Positions 9,547-21,164 of a stretch of DNA of 54,786 nucleotides are shown here, piece by piece. The DNA comes from an uncultured Collinsella sp. Lineage in GTDB: Bacteria > Actinomycetota > Coriobacteriia > Coriobacteriales > Coriobacteriaceae. Where the stretch lies: assembly GCA_949294785.1 (NCBI GenBank), contig CASFIQ010000140.1, forward strand, positions 1 through 54,786, in the 5' to 3' direction. The translations under genes were made by a program, and so were the position numbers. A model generated the notes under the pieces. It was given only the letters and a program-made list of their open reading frames with translations, made no database searches and was not told the origin of the DNA. Position 1 is the stretch's first letter, and each line of letters starts with the position of its first letter.

Positions 9547-9813
9547 TTGTCACTTGTGGCGCCCTATGGCGATGATCTGGAGCGCATCGAGGCGTTCAGC
9601 CCGCTGTCCCCGGTAGCTACGACGAACTTCATCGGTTCACGGCTGCTCGTGGAGAACGTTCGCGCGATCGCGCCGGTGCCGGGCATACACCCGCTTACGG
9701 AGGATAGCCGCAGGATTCTGCTGGATGGGCTGAACGATACCGCTCCCGTGCAGGTGCTCGATAAGATTTGGGAGATCATATGGGAGCGGTGGCGGTGGTA
9801 TGAGGCGCTTTGA
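9547..9813 (+). CDS. small hypothetical protein, probably frameshifted at its N-terminus
   Basis: An 88-residue ORF with only a TTG start and no ribosome site, overlapping the downstream HTH gene by 14 bp. It is recognisable as coding by its sequence character (DDLERIEAF, then SRLLVENVRAIAPVPG, ending in a Trp-rich WEIIWERWRWYEAL). A better start, ATG 9504, lies in another frame and reads MGQRDITRKLQD before a TAA at 9543. Skipping one base near 9536 joins it to this frame, giving ...RKLQ-INGLSLVAPYGDD. The locus (short upstream protein, HTH partner, palindromic promoter) looks like a toxin-antitoxin pair, but I do not recognise the family. Confidence 0.45.
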   Translation: MSLVAPYGDDLERIEAFSPLSPVATTNFIGSRLLVENVRAIAPVPGIHPLTEDSRRILLDGLNDTAPVQVLDKIWEIIWERWRWYEAL

Positions 9814-10375
9814 GCTTATCGATGGAGAACGGGCAGGCGCGATTCCATGCGGGTTGCTGCGTTACGATCCGTCCAAGCAGGAGTTCGCATTCGAGGCGGC
9901 GCCAGATGCGGGGCCTTTGGATGTGCCGATGATGTTCGCACCGTTCATCGAAGCGGGCGAGCGCGAGGTGCCCGCGCGTTGGGTGCGTGCATGGGTGGAT
10001 GAACGCATCGCGCCGCCCTCGCGTCAGAACATCGGCGAGATTCTGCGCGCGCACGACCTCTCCGAATACGATCCATGCGAGCTTCTGACGTCTGGTGAGG
10101 GGCGCAGTACGCAGGACGGTTTCTATCTGCGGGAGATCGGGGACGGTTATCGGGGGGCCGTAGAACTTGGGAGGGCGCTTTTGCGGGCACGTGAGACGTG
10201 CGGCATGACGCAAGAAGAGCTGGCCCGTCGCGCGGGTATCTCACAAGAGGTCATCAGTAAGCTGGAGCGCGGCGGCAGCAATCCGACGATGCGCACGCTC
10301 GAGCGCCTTGCCCGCGCGATGGACATGTGCCTCATCATCAAGTTCGACCGCCCGGAAGCCGGTCCCACAGACTGA
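9800..10375 (+). CDS. HipA-N-like/Xre-type HTH protein (antitoxin-like)
   Basis: 191 residues. The N-terminal ~110 residues carry a WVRAWVDERIAPPSRQN...ILRAHDLSEYDPCELL segment, similar to the domain seen in HipA-like and related toxin-antitoxin proteins. A DGFYLREIG stretch follows, then a clear Xre/HTH_3 domain (about 122-180: TQEELARRAGISQEVISKLERGGSNPTMRTLERLARAM). It is translated with a 14-bp overlap from the preceding small ORF and probably represses the palindromic promoter at 9451-9484. The HTH is certain; the system assignment is inference. Confidence 0.7.
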   Translation: MRRFELIDGERAGAIPCGLLRYDPSKQEFAFEAAPDAGPLDVPMMFAPFIEAGEREVPARWVRAWVDERIAPPSRQNIGEILRAHDLSEYDPCELLTSGEGRSTQDGFYLREIGDGYRGAVELGRALLRARETCGMTQEELARRAGISQEVISKLERGGSNPTMRTLERLARAMDMCLIIKFDRPEAGPTD

Positions 10376-10477
10376 GCGCGATTCTGTCGATTGCAGTCCG
10401 AGGATGATGTCGGTACCGAATTACGCGCTGTTGTGGGAGAATCGGCTGCGAGGTCCACCAGGAGGGAGGTACGCGCT

Positions 10478-10849
10478 ATGACATCCGGCGTGCGCGGCTC
10501 GGACCGCCGAAGGACTGCGATCGCGGGTGCGTCGGCCGAGGTCCGCCGCAACGAGATTATCGCCCGGATCGCGCAGACGGGTTCGATCACCGTCGCCGAT
10601 GTCTGCGCGCGGTACGGCGTCTCGGAGGTCACGGCGCGCAACGACCTCACGGCGCTGGCGGAGCAGGGGCTCGTACGGCGCGTCCGCGGGGGTGCGTGTT
10701 CGATCGACCAGCTCTCCAACCCGTCCGATCCCGAACGCCGCCGCAACGTCCGCGGCCGTGCCCACCACGTTCTCAGATTCACGAAGGAGCGCGCTTCATG
10801 GGAATCCGCCGTGCGTACAACGACTTCCTCGATTCCAGCACGCAGCTGA
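10478..10849 (+). CDS. DeoR-type HTH protein lacking the effector domain
   Basis: 123 residues from ATG 10478 (GGAGGGAGG upstream). Residues about 22-78 form a DeoR-like winged helix (RRNEIIARIAQTGSITVADVCARYGVSEVTARNDL...GLVRRVRGGA), with the GGA that normally closes the HTH_DeoR domain. The sugar-phosphate-sensing domain (about 150 residues) is absent. The basic tail runs 52 bp into the next gene's coding sequence, which suggests truncation or a stand-alone HTH. It may regulate the downstream membrane protein. Confidence 0.55.
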   Translation: MTSGVRGSDRRRTAIAGASAEVRRNEIIARIAQTGSITVADVCARYGVSEVTARNDLTALAEQGLVRRVRGGACSIDQLSNPSDPERRRNVRGRAHHVLRFTKERASWESAVRTTTSSIPARS

Positions 10850-11628
10850 ACGATTTCGACCGCGTGCGCCGCGCCGCGGCCGATGTACGCCGCGGCCACG
10901 TGCCCGGCCTGCTGGGCGTCCTCGTCGCCAGCAGCGTTTGCTCGCTCTTCCTCTCGCTGCTCTCCTCGATCCTTGGTTACGGAAGCACCTTGGGCACGTT
11001 GGGATGGACCGTGGCGGCGTCGGTGGTGAACATGTTCGTGAGTCAGCTTGCGTTCTCGGTCTTTTTGCTCCGCGTGCGCGGCGAGCGCATGACGCAGGAC
11101 GCCGTCCTCCGCTTCCTGTGGGCGCTCCCGCTGCTTGCCGTCATCGTGCTCGTGCTCTCGGTCGCGCAGACGCTTCTCTCGAACCTGGTGCTCATCGCGC
11201 TCTCGTTCAACGCGCAGCTCGCCTACTTCGCCGCCATGTGCGTGTCTATGGTGTTCACGCTGGTGAACGCCGCGATCTCGTTTTGCGTGCTGGACGGCCG
11301 CCGCGGACTCGCCTCCTGGCTTGCCGGCTCCTTCAAGCTGCTCGCGCGCAACTGGGCACCGCTCCTGGGCCTCTCGATCCTCTTCGTCGCGTGGATGGTC
11401 TTCGCCAACAACGCCTACAGCGCCCTGCTCACCGGCTTCACCGCGCCCGAGGGCATCGGCAACATCATCCATGCCCTGCTGAACCAGCACGAGTTCTCGC
11501 TGCTATGGCAGGTGCTCGCGTTCTACGCCATCAACTACGTGGTGGGCGGCCTGTTCGAGATTGCACCGCTTCTGGGTCTTGCCATCTGCTACGAGCAGGA
11601 CGGCGACACCGTGTACGGCGAGCGCTGA
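10798..11628 (+). CDS. polytopic membrane protein of unknown function
   Basis: 276 residues starting at ATG 10798 with AAGGAGCG upstream; longer in-frame starts would overlap the HTH gene further. The N-terminal ~35 residues are soluble and charged, then about six hydrophobic helices, including LLGVLVASSVCSLFLSLLSSILG and LLGLSILFVAWMVFANNAYSALL. No catalytic motif is recognised. It resembles uncharacterised actinobacterial membrane proteins with glycerophosphodiester-phosphodiesterase-like membrane domains only in general character. Confidence 0.6.
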   Translation: MGIRRAYNDFLDSSTQLNDFDRVRRAAADVRRGHVPGLLGVLVASSVCSLFLSLLSSILGYGSTLGTLGWTVAASVVNMFVSQLAFSVFLLRVRGERMTQDAVLRFLWALPLLAVIVLVLSVAQTLLSNLVLIALSFNAQLAYFAAMCVSMVFTLVNAAISFCVLDGRRGLASWLAGSFKLLARNWAPLLGLSILFVAWMVFANNAYSALLTGFTAPEGIGNIIHALLNQHEFSLLWQVLAFYAINYVVGGLFEIAPLLGLAICYEQDGDTVYGER

Positions 11629-11773
11629 GGCCGAGGCGGATCTCGGCCCGGTTCCCGGTTTCGACCCGGTCTCCCGGTGCCGAACATCTCGAATAGGGGA
11701 TGGGGATCGAAGCGGGAACTGAATCGGAAACAGAAGCTGAAGCAGGCTTCATACAGAAGCTTTCCTCTGTTCA

Positions 11774-11805
11774 AACGGTGTGTCAAAGCTCTTTGACACA
11801 CCGTT
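11774..11805. promoter_or_regulatory. 32-bp perfect inverted repeat (operator candidate)
   Basis: Arms 11774-11788 (AACGGTGTGTCAAAG) and 11791-11805 are exact complements around a CT centre. Each arm carries TTGACA on one strand, so the site could hold -35 elements in both directions. No T-tract follows, so it is not a standard terminator. It lies 100 bp upstream of an HTH membrane protein. Confidence 0.55.
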
Positions 11806-11908
11806 CGGCGATTTGCGGGGTTCCTGCAGATCCGGGCGTGCAGAGGGTGTGCTACGGTACGGGCGACAAGGCGAGGAAGCTTCGGGGACGATTTGCCGGG
11901 AGGGCGCG

Positions 11909-15008
<3,100 letters not shown>

Positions 15009-15151
15009 CCTTGCCGCGAAGCCCCGTCTGACGATGCCGGTATCGCCGCGCTTGCCGGCTATCGGAAGCTCATCCTCCTGGGAAGCGCAACCCCAACGAC
15101 CGCACTTTAAGCTGAAGCGTCGGAGTCCTCCTTCGCTGGTCACGTGCGATA

Positions 15152-15176
15152 TTTACTAGTAAAGTTACTAGTAAAC
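15152..15176. promoter_or_regulatory. tandem TACTAGTA operators
   Basis: The 12-bp palindrome TTTACTAGTAAA (15152-15163) is followed at a 13-bp period by TTACTAGTAA (15165-15174). This is AT-rich in a GC-rich neighbourhood and 28 bp upstream of the AlbA/Schlafen-type regulator start. Likely dimer-on-dimer repressor sites. Confidence 0.6.
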
Positions 15177-15203
15177 TCTCACAAGGGTACGGGGGTGACG
15201 CAC

Positions 15204-16781
15204 ATGATGCCGGTTATGAACGAGCGCGCGCTGGTTGGTTTGGTGGCGCGCATGCGTGCGGCAAGAACGGATACCGGCCGCTGCGAGGTCAAGGCGTGCG
15301 CCGGCGGCCTTACCCGTGATATCGGCCGCACGCTCACGGGGTTTGCCAACGGGTGCGGCGGCATGCTTATCCTCGGTCTCGACGAGAAGGCGGGGTTCAC
15401 ACCTGCCCCGGGTTTCAATGCGAGTGCAATCCAAGACGCACTTGCTCGCGTATGCTGCGAGGAGTTGACGCCGGCGGTCCATCCCATGATGGATGTGGTT
15501 TTGTTTGAGGGCGCGCCGGTGCTTGTGGTGACCGTCGACGAGCTGCGCCCGCGTGATAAACCCTGCTTTGTCACGCGGCAGGGCAGGTACTCCGGATCGT
15601 ATATTCGCACCGGGGACGGTGATCGCCGGCTTTCTGCCTACGAGGTCGACCGGTTATTCGAGGAACGCGAGCAGCCGCGTCACGATTGCCGCATCGTGGG
15701 GGAGGCGGCGCTTTCGGATCTTGATGAGCAGGCGCTCTCTGGTGTGATTGCGCGAGAGAAGTCTCTGCATCCGCGCTATTTTGCCCAGCTCGACCGCGAC
15801 GAGACGCTTATCAAGCTCGGTATCGCCGCACGCGACGCTGCGGGAGACTTGCGCCCCACGCTCGGCGGCCTCGTGGCGTTGGGGCTGTACCCGCAGGAGT
15901 TCTATCCCGCGCTTACGATCGCCTTCACGAGCTACTACACATCGGTGCGCGACGAGCCGGCTCCGGATGGTCGGCGATTCGTCGATGCGCGCACCTGCGT
16001 AGGAGGGGCAGCGGCCATGATCGAGGAGGCGATGTCCGCGGTTGTGCGCAACATGCGCACCGGCGCGCGCATCGACGGGCTCTACCGGCGCGATGTTCCC
16101 GATTACCCGCTTGATGCGGTGCGCGAGGCGCTGGTGAACGCCGTCATGCACCGCGACTATTCTCCTGAGGCGCTGGGTAGCTCGATCCATGTCGACCTGT
16201 TTCCCGACCGCATGGAGATCGTCAACCCGGGAGGGCTGTTCGGCACGGTGACCATCGACGCCTTGGGTGGTGAGGTGCCCGGCTCACGCCGCAACAGCCG
16301 TCTCGCGGCAATCTTGGAGAGCACGCCGCAGGAAACCGGTGGATACCTGGCTGAGAATCAGGGGAGCGGTTTTCGCTCGATGCGCCGTGCCTTTGCCGAG
16401 GCAGGTCTGCCCGAGCCGCTGCCGCGCAACAGCATCTCGCGGTTCTCGCTCACGCTCTATGGGCCGGATGGCGTTCGTCCGGGTGACGGGCTCTTCCGCG
16501 ATGCCGAGCGTTCGGAGCCTAATCCGGCACGGCCGACGGGGCGCGGTGTGGTTCGCATGAGCGGCACCTATCATCTGCCCACGTTGATGAACGCGCTCGA
16601 GCGCGACATCCTTGAGGTCGTGAAGCGCGAAGGGGAGGCGGGCACCGTCGAGCTCGTGCGCGAGACAGGTAGGTCGCGACCGACCATCTTGAAAGCGCTC
16701 AAGAATCTTGTTGCCGAAGGCTGGCTCGCACCCACGAGCTCGGTGAAGAACAATCCCCATCTGCGTTATCGGGCGCTCTAG
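15204..16781 (+). CDS. Schlafen/AlbA_2 DNA-binding domain and ATP-binding regulator
   Basis: 525 residues from ATG 15204, with GGGGGTG at suitable spacing. The N-terminal ~130 residues match the AlbA_2 (Schlafen) domain: a CEVKACAGGLTRDIGRTLTGFANGCGGMLILGL core. A central region leads to an HATPase_c_4-like section (about 310-400) with VREALVNAVMHRDYS and the MEIVNPGGL motif of GHKL ATPases. A C-terminal winged helix follows (about 470-525, ERDILEVVKREGEAGTVELVRETGRSRPTILKALKNL). Such proteins are annotated as transcriptional regulators and some are found in defence settings. Tandem palindromes upstream suggest autoregulation. Confidence 0.85.
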   Translation: MMPVMNERALVGLVARMRAARTDTGRCEVKACAGGLTRDIGRTLTGFANGCGGMLILGLDEKAGFTPAPGFNASAIQDALARVCCEELTPAVHPMMDVVLFEGAPVLVVTVDELRPRDKPCFVTRQGRYSGSYIRTGDGDRRLSAYEVDRLFEEREQPRHDCRIVGEAALSDLDEQALSGVIAREKSLHPRYFAQLDRDETLIKLGIAARDAAGDLRPTLGGLVALGLYPQEFYPALTIAFTSYYTSVRDEPAPDGRRFVDARTCVGGAAAMIEEAMSAVVRNMRTGARIDGLYRRDVPDYPLDAVREALVNAVMHRDYSPEALGSSIHVDLFPDRMEIVNPGGLFGTVTIDALGGEVPGSRRNSRLAAILESTPQETGGYLAENQGSGFRSMRRAFAEAGLPEPLPRNSISRFSLTLYGPDGVRPGDGLFRDAERSEPNPARPTGRGVVRMSGTYHLPTLMNALERDILEVVKREGEAGTVELVRETGRSRPTILKALKNLVAEGWLAPTSSVKNNPHLRYRAL

Positions 16782-16822
16782 GCTCGATGGTCGGCCATGC
16801 CGCTATCGATGCGCGCAATCGG

Positions 16823-16851
16823 TTGACAAACAGAGGGAGTTGTCCTAATAC
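16823..16851 (+). promoter_or_regulatory. promoter of the marR-ABC operon
   Basis: Consensus TTGACA at 16823-16828, a 17-bp spacer and TAATAC at 16846-16851, immediately upstream of the MarR-type operator. Confidence 0.6.
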
Positions 16852-16878
16852 TTGACTTGTCAATTATTGATAAGTCAA
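16852..16878. promoter_or_regulatory. 27-bp MarR operator
   Basis: TTGACTTGTCAAT (16852-16864) and ATTGATAAGTCAA (16866-16878) form an inverted repeat about a central T with one mismatch. It directly follows the -10 and ends 15 bp before the MarR start codon, so a bound dimer would block transcription. Confidence 0.75.
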
Positions 16879-16892
16879 CAAAAGGAGGAGCC

Positions 16893-17408
16893 GTGGGAGA
16901 GACGGGCGAGCCTCCGGTGGACTACGCTGCCTACCGCACCCTGCTGTTTCGGGCGAGCCATGCGCAGAAGCAGCTCATGCACCCCTATATGGCAAGCATC
17001 GGGCTGGGTACCGGCCAGCCCAAGCTGCTGAGCTACCTGGACGAATACGGAGCCGCCACCCCGCGCCAGCTCGCCGACTACTACGAGCTTGACCCCGCGG
17101 GGGTGTCGCGCATGCTCGATGCGCTCGAGCGCAAGGGATTTGTGGAGATCACGCCCAGTGCGCGCGACCGCCGCTCGAAGGAGGTCGCGCTCACGCCGGA
17201 GGGCAAGCGCGTCTCGTGCGCGTGGAACGCCGCCTGCCGCGAGGAGGCCGAGGCGATGCTCACCGGCTTCACCCCGGCGGAGCGCGACGCCTTCGCCGAT
17301 TACCTGCGGCGCGCCCACACCAACCTGCGTGCGTACGGCAAGCGCCTCGCGGACGGCGCGGCGATGACGGGTGCAGACGCCGACGAGGGGGCGACCGACC
17401 ATGCATGA
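16893..17408 (+). CDS. MarR-family transcriptional repressor
   Basis: 171 residues from GTG 16893, with AAAGGAGGAG upstream; earlier in-frame ATG 16857 lies within the operator, so it is rejected. A MarR winged helix is clear: TPRQLADYYELDPAGVSRMLDALERKGFVEITPSARDRRSKEVALTPEGK, with the D-R-R wing at about 95-100. It overlaps the ABC exporter gene by 8 bp. It most likely represses its own operon, with a drug-like or membrane-active ligand relieving repression (inference from context). Confidence 0.9.
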   Translation: MGETGEPPVDYAAYRTLLFRASHAQKQLMHPYMASIGLGTGQPKLLSYLDEYGAATPRQLADYYELDPAGVSRMLDALERKGFVEITPSARDRRSKEVALTPEGKRVSCAWNAACREEAEAMLTGFTPAERDAFADYLRRAHTNLRAYGKRLADGAAMTGADADEGATDHA

Positions 17409-19152
17409 GATCCGTCGCATCCTGGGCTACCTGGGTCCCTATAAGCTCGACGCGGCGGCAGGCATGCTGCTCGTCGTCGTAGAGAGTTCGCTGGAGATGA
17501 TCATCCCGCTGCTCATGGCGGATATCATCGACGTGGGCGTGGCGAACCGCGACCTGGCCTACATCTTCAACCAGGGCGTGCTCATGGTGATCTGCGCGCT
17601 CGCCGCGCTCGCGACGGGTCTGGGCTACGCGCGGTTCGCGGCGCGGGCGACCTACGGCCTGGGCGCGCGCCTGCGCGAGGCCGAGTTCGCCTGCGTGCAG
17701 CGCTACTCCTTCGAGAACCTCGACCGCTTCGAGACCTCGTCGCTCGTCACGCGTATGACCACCGACGTCACCGTCATCCAGAATGCGCTCAACGCGGGCT
17801 TCAGGCCGCTCGTGCGCGGTCCCGTGATGCTGCTCATCGGCTTCACGTTCGCGTTCTGGCTCAACACCGAGCTCGCGCTCGTCTTCGTCTTCGTGGTCCC
17901 CGCCATGGCCGTCGCCGTGGCGGCGATCACCCGCTACGTGGGGCCGCGCTACGCGATCCTGCAGAAGACGGTCGACAAGCTGAACGACGTGGTGCAGGAG
18001 ATGCTCACCGCGGTGCGCGCCGTGAAGGCCTACGTGCGCGGCGACTACGAGTGCGAGGTCTTCGCCAAGGTCAACGAGGGCCTCGCGCAGACCAGCGAGC
18101 GCACCTTCCGTGTGGCGGTGCTCAACATGCCCGTGCTGTACACCTCGCTGTACACGGCGACCACCCTCATCATGTGGTTCGGCGGCCAGATGATCACGGC
18201 CGGGGGGCTCCAGGTGGGCGAGCTCACGGGCTTCCTTTCCTACGTGATGCAGATCATGAACTCGCTGCTCATGATCTCGAACGTCTTCCTGCTGCTCACC
18301 CGTTCGCTGGCGAGCATCCACCGTATCGCCGAGGTGCTGGACGAGCAGGTCACGCTCGAGTCCCCCGCCGATGCCGTCGACGAGGTGGCCACGGGCGAGG
18401 TGGTCTTCGAGGATGTCTCGTTCAAGTACCGCGCCGACGCCGGCGAGAACGTGCTCGAGCACATCTCGCTCTCCTTCCCGGCGGGCTCGACCGTCGGCAT
18501 CCTGGGCGGCACCGGCTCGGGCAAATCGACGCTCGTGCAGCTCATCCCGCGTCTGTACGACGCGAGCGAGGGACGTGTACTCGTGGGCGGGCGCGACGTG
18601 CGCGACTACGACCTCAAGGCGCTGCGCGACGCCGTGGCGATCGTGCTGCAGAAGAACGTCCTGTTCACCGGCACGGTGCGCGAGAACCTCGCATGGGGCG
18701 ATGCGGACGCCACCGACGAGGAGATGCTCGCCGCGTGCCGCGCGGCGCGCGTGGATGAGTTTTTGGATCGTCTGCCGGGAGGCCTCGACTACGACCTGGG
18801 CCAGGGCGGCGTCAACGTGTCGGGCGGGCAGAAGCAGCGCCTGTGCATCGCGCGGGCGCTCCTCAAGCATCCCCGGGTCATCATCTTCGACGACTCGACG
18901 AGCGCGGTGGATATGACCACCGACGCGCAGATCCGCGCCGCCCTCGCCGAGCTCACCGGCGTGACGAAGATCATCATCGCCCAGCGCGTCGCCTCGGTCG
19001 AGCACGCCGACCAGATCGTGGTGCTCGACGACGGCCGCGTCTCGGCTGTGGGCACGCATGACGAGCTCATGCGCGAAAGCGCCATCTACCGCGAGATCTA
19101 CACCTCGCAGATCTATGCCCCGGAAGGGGAGCAGGAAGGGGGCGAGCGCTGA
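17401..19152 (+). CDS. ABC exporter half-transporter, degenerate-site subunit
   Basis: 583 residues. ATG 17401 overlaps the marR stop. Six transmembrane helices (about 1-320) are followed by a nucleotide-binding domain with Walker A GGTGSGKST (about 369-377), the signature VSGGQKQR (about 474) and Walker B VIIFDDSTSAVD. The residue after the Walker B aspartate is Asp instead of the catalytic Glu. That substitution is typical of the non-hydrolysing site subunit in heterodimeric exporters such as TM287/288 and BmrCD. It pairs with the next gene, which has a normal site. Confidence 0.93.
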   Translation: MHEIRRILGYLGPYKLDAAAGMLLVVVESSLEMIIPLLMADIIDVGVANRDLAYIFNQGVLMVICALAALATGLGYARFAARATYGLGARLREAEFACVQRYSFENLDRFETSSLVTRMTTDVTVIQNALNAGFRPLVRGPVMLLIGFTFAFWLNTELALVFVFVVPAMAVAVAAITRYVGPRYAILQKTVDKLNDVVQEMLTAVRAVKAYVRGDYECEVFAKVNEGLAQTSERTFRVAVLNMPVLYTSLYTATTLIMWFGGQMITAGGLQVGELTGFLSYVMQIMNSLLMISNVFLLLTRSLASIHRIAEVLDEQVTLESPADAVDEVATGEVVFEDVSFKYRADAGENVLEHISLSFPAGSTVGILGGTGSGKSTLVQLIPRLYDASEGRVLVGGRDVRDYDLKALRDAVAIVLQKNVLFTGTVRENLAWGDADATDEEMLAACRAARVDEFLDRLPGGLDYDLGQGGVNVSGGQKQRLCIARALLKHPRVIIFDDSTSAVDMTTDAQIRAALAELTGVTKIIIAQRVASVEHADQIVVLDDGRVSAVGTHDELMRESAIYREIYTSQIYAPEGEQEGGER

Positions 19153-21128
19153 TGCCGGCACCGGGAAAGCGCCCCGAGCACCTGGGGAAGACCGCCCGCG
19201 AGCTCCTTGCCTACATGGGGCGCCATAGGCTGCTGTTCCTGGCGGTGGCGGTCCTCGTCGCGATATCGGCCGTGGCGAACCTGGTGGGAACCTACATGAT
19301 CCGTCCCGTGGTCGACGCGCTCGCGGAGGGCGATATGCAGGGCTTCACCGGCTGGATCGTCGTTACCGCAGCGGTCTACGCCACCGGCGTGATCACCGCG
19401 CTCGGCTACTCGCAGATCATGGTGCACGCCGCCCAGAAGGTGCTGGTGGATATCAGGCGCGACCTGTTCGCGCATATCCAGAGGCTGCCGCTCAGCTATT
19501 TCGACGCGCGCAACCGCGGCGACATCATGAGCTACTTCACCAACGATGTGGACACCGTGGCGGAAGCCATGAACAACAGCTTCGCCCTGGTCATCCAGAG
19601 CTTCATCCAGATGGTGGGCACGCTCGTCATGATTTTCATCCTAAGCTGGCAGCTCTCGCTCGTGGTGGTCGTGGGCTATATCGCCATGTTCGGCTACATC
19701 GCCTTCTCCACCCGTCGCAGCCGCCGGTACTACCAACGGCAGCAGACGGTCCTCGGCGAGATGGACGGCTACATCGAGGAGATGGTCACCGGCCAGAAGG
19801 TCGTGAAGGTCCACAACCGCGAGGCCGCCAACCTGGATGCCTTCCGCGACAAGAACGAGCGCCTGCGCGCGGCCGGCACCGGGGCCCAGGCGTATGCCGC
19901 ATCGATGATCCCGGCGGTCGTGTCAATCAGCTTCGTGAACTACGCCATGGTGGCGGTGCTGGGTGGCTGGATGGCGATCAGCGGCCGCATCGACGTGGGC
20001 GCCCTCGCGAGCTACCTGGTGTTCGTGCGCCAAACCTGCATGCCTATCAACCAGTTCACGCAGCAGTCGAACTTCCTGCTCTCGGCGCTTGCCGGCGCGG
20101 AGCGCGTCTTCGCCGCCATGCAGGAGGTGCCCGAGGTGGACGACGGCCGCGTAACGCTCGAGCAGACCGGTAAGGGAACCTGGGCCTGGCGAATCCCCGC
20201 AGGGTGGGGAGTCGGCGCCTGGGGTGCGCTCGTGCCCGTTGCGAAGGGGGCTTCAGGTGGCAGGTCGGATGCGTCGCCGTGTGAGACCGCCGCGGCGCCC
20301 GCAGCCGATGCCGCGGCGATCGAGGCGGGCGCTGTGGTGGAGAAGACCGCGCTCGCGGAGGACGGGACCGTCGTCGCCGTGGACGCGCTGCCGCTGCGCG
20401 GGGACGTGCGCTTCCACGACGTGAGCTTCGGTTACACGGCGGGTCACGAGGTCCTGCACGACATCAACCTCTTCGCGAAACCGGGGCAGACCATAGCCTT
20501 CGTGGGTTCGACGGGGGCGGGCAAGACCACCATCACCAACCTCATCAACCGCTTCTACGACATCCAGGCGGGCGAGATTACCTTCGACGGCATCAACGTC
20601 AAGAATATCCGCAAGGACGCGCTGCGTTCGTCGCTGGGCATCGTGCTGCAGGATACCCACCTGTTCACGGGGACAGTCGCCGAGAACATCCGTTTCGGCA
20701 AGCTCGATGCCACCGACGAGGAGGTCCGCGCCGCGGCGCGCGTCGCCAACGCCGATAGCTTCATCCGCCGTCTGCCCCGGGGGTACGACACGATGGTGAC
20801 CTCCGACGGAGCGAACCTCTCGGCGGGCCAGCGCCAGCTTATCGCGATCGCCCGCGCCGCGGTGGCCGATCCGCCCGTGCTCATCTTGGACGAGGCCACG
20901 AGCTCAATCGACACCCGCACGGAGATGCTCATCAGCCGCGGCATGAGGCAGCTTATGGAGGGGCGCACCACGTTCATGATCGCGCATCGCCTCTCCACCG
21001 TGCGCGATGCCGACGCGATCATGGTCCTCGACCGCGGCCGCATCATCGAGCGCGGCACGCATGACGAGCTCTATGCGCTTCATGGCGAGTACTGGCAGCT
21101 GTGCCAGGGCCTGAAGGAGCTCGACTGA
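19152..21128 (+). CDS. ABC exporter half-transporter, consensus-site subunit
   Basis: 658 residues starting at the TGATG junction with the previous gene. N-terminal transmembrane domain, then an unusual ~65-residue Ala/Gly-rich linker (about 335-410, nt 20155-20390) before the NBD. Walker A GSTGAGKTT (about 453), signature LSAGQRQL (about 556) and Walker B LILDEATSS with the catalytic Glu intact. It forms the asymmetric multidrug-type exporter with the preceding subunit under MarR control. Confidence 0.93.
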   Translation: MPAPGKRPEHLGKTARELLAYMGRHRLLFLAVAVLVAISAVANLVGTYMIRPVVDALAEGDMQGFTGWIVVTAAVYATGVITALGYSQIMVHAAQKVLVDIRRDLFAHIQRLPLSYFDARNRGDIMSYFTNDVDTVAEAMNNSFALVIQSFIQMVGTLVMIFILSWQLSLVVVVGYIAMFGYIAFSTRRSRRYYQRQQTVLGEMDGYIEEMVTGQKVVKVHNREAANLDAFRDKNERLRAAGTGAQAYAASMIPAVVSISFVNYAMVAVLGGWMAISGRIDVGALASYLVFVRQTCMPINQFTQQSNFLLSALAGAERVFAAMQEVPEVDDGRVTLEQTGKGTWAWRIPAGWGVGAWGALVPVAKGASGGRSDASPCETAAAPAADAAAIEAGAVVEKTALAEDGTVVAVDALPLRGDVRFHDVSFGYTAGHEVLHDINLFAKPGQTIAFVGSTGAGKTTITNLINRFYDIQAGEITFDGINVKNIRKDALRSSLGIVLQDTHLFTGTVAENIRFGKLDATDEEVRAAARVANADSFIRRLPRGYDTMVTSDGANLSAGQRQLIAIARAAVADPPVLILDEATSSIDTRTEMLISRGMRQLMEGRTTFMIAHRLSTVRDADAIMVLDRGRIIERGTHDELYALHGEYWQLCQGLKELD

Positions 21129-21164
21129 CGGCGCGCGTGGCGGTGCCCGCTGCCTATGACGCGC

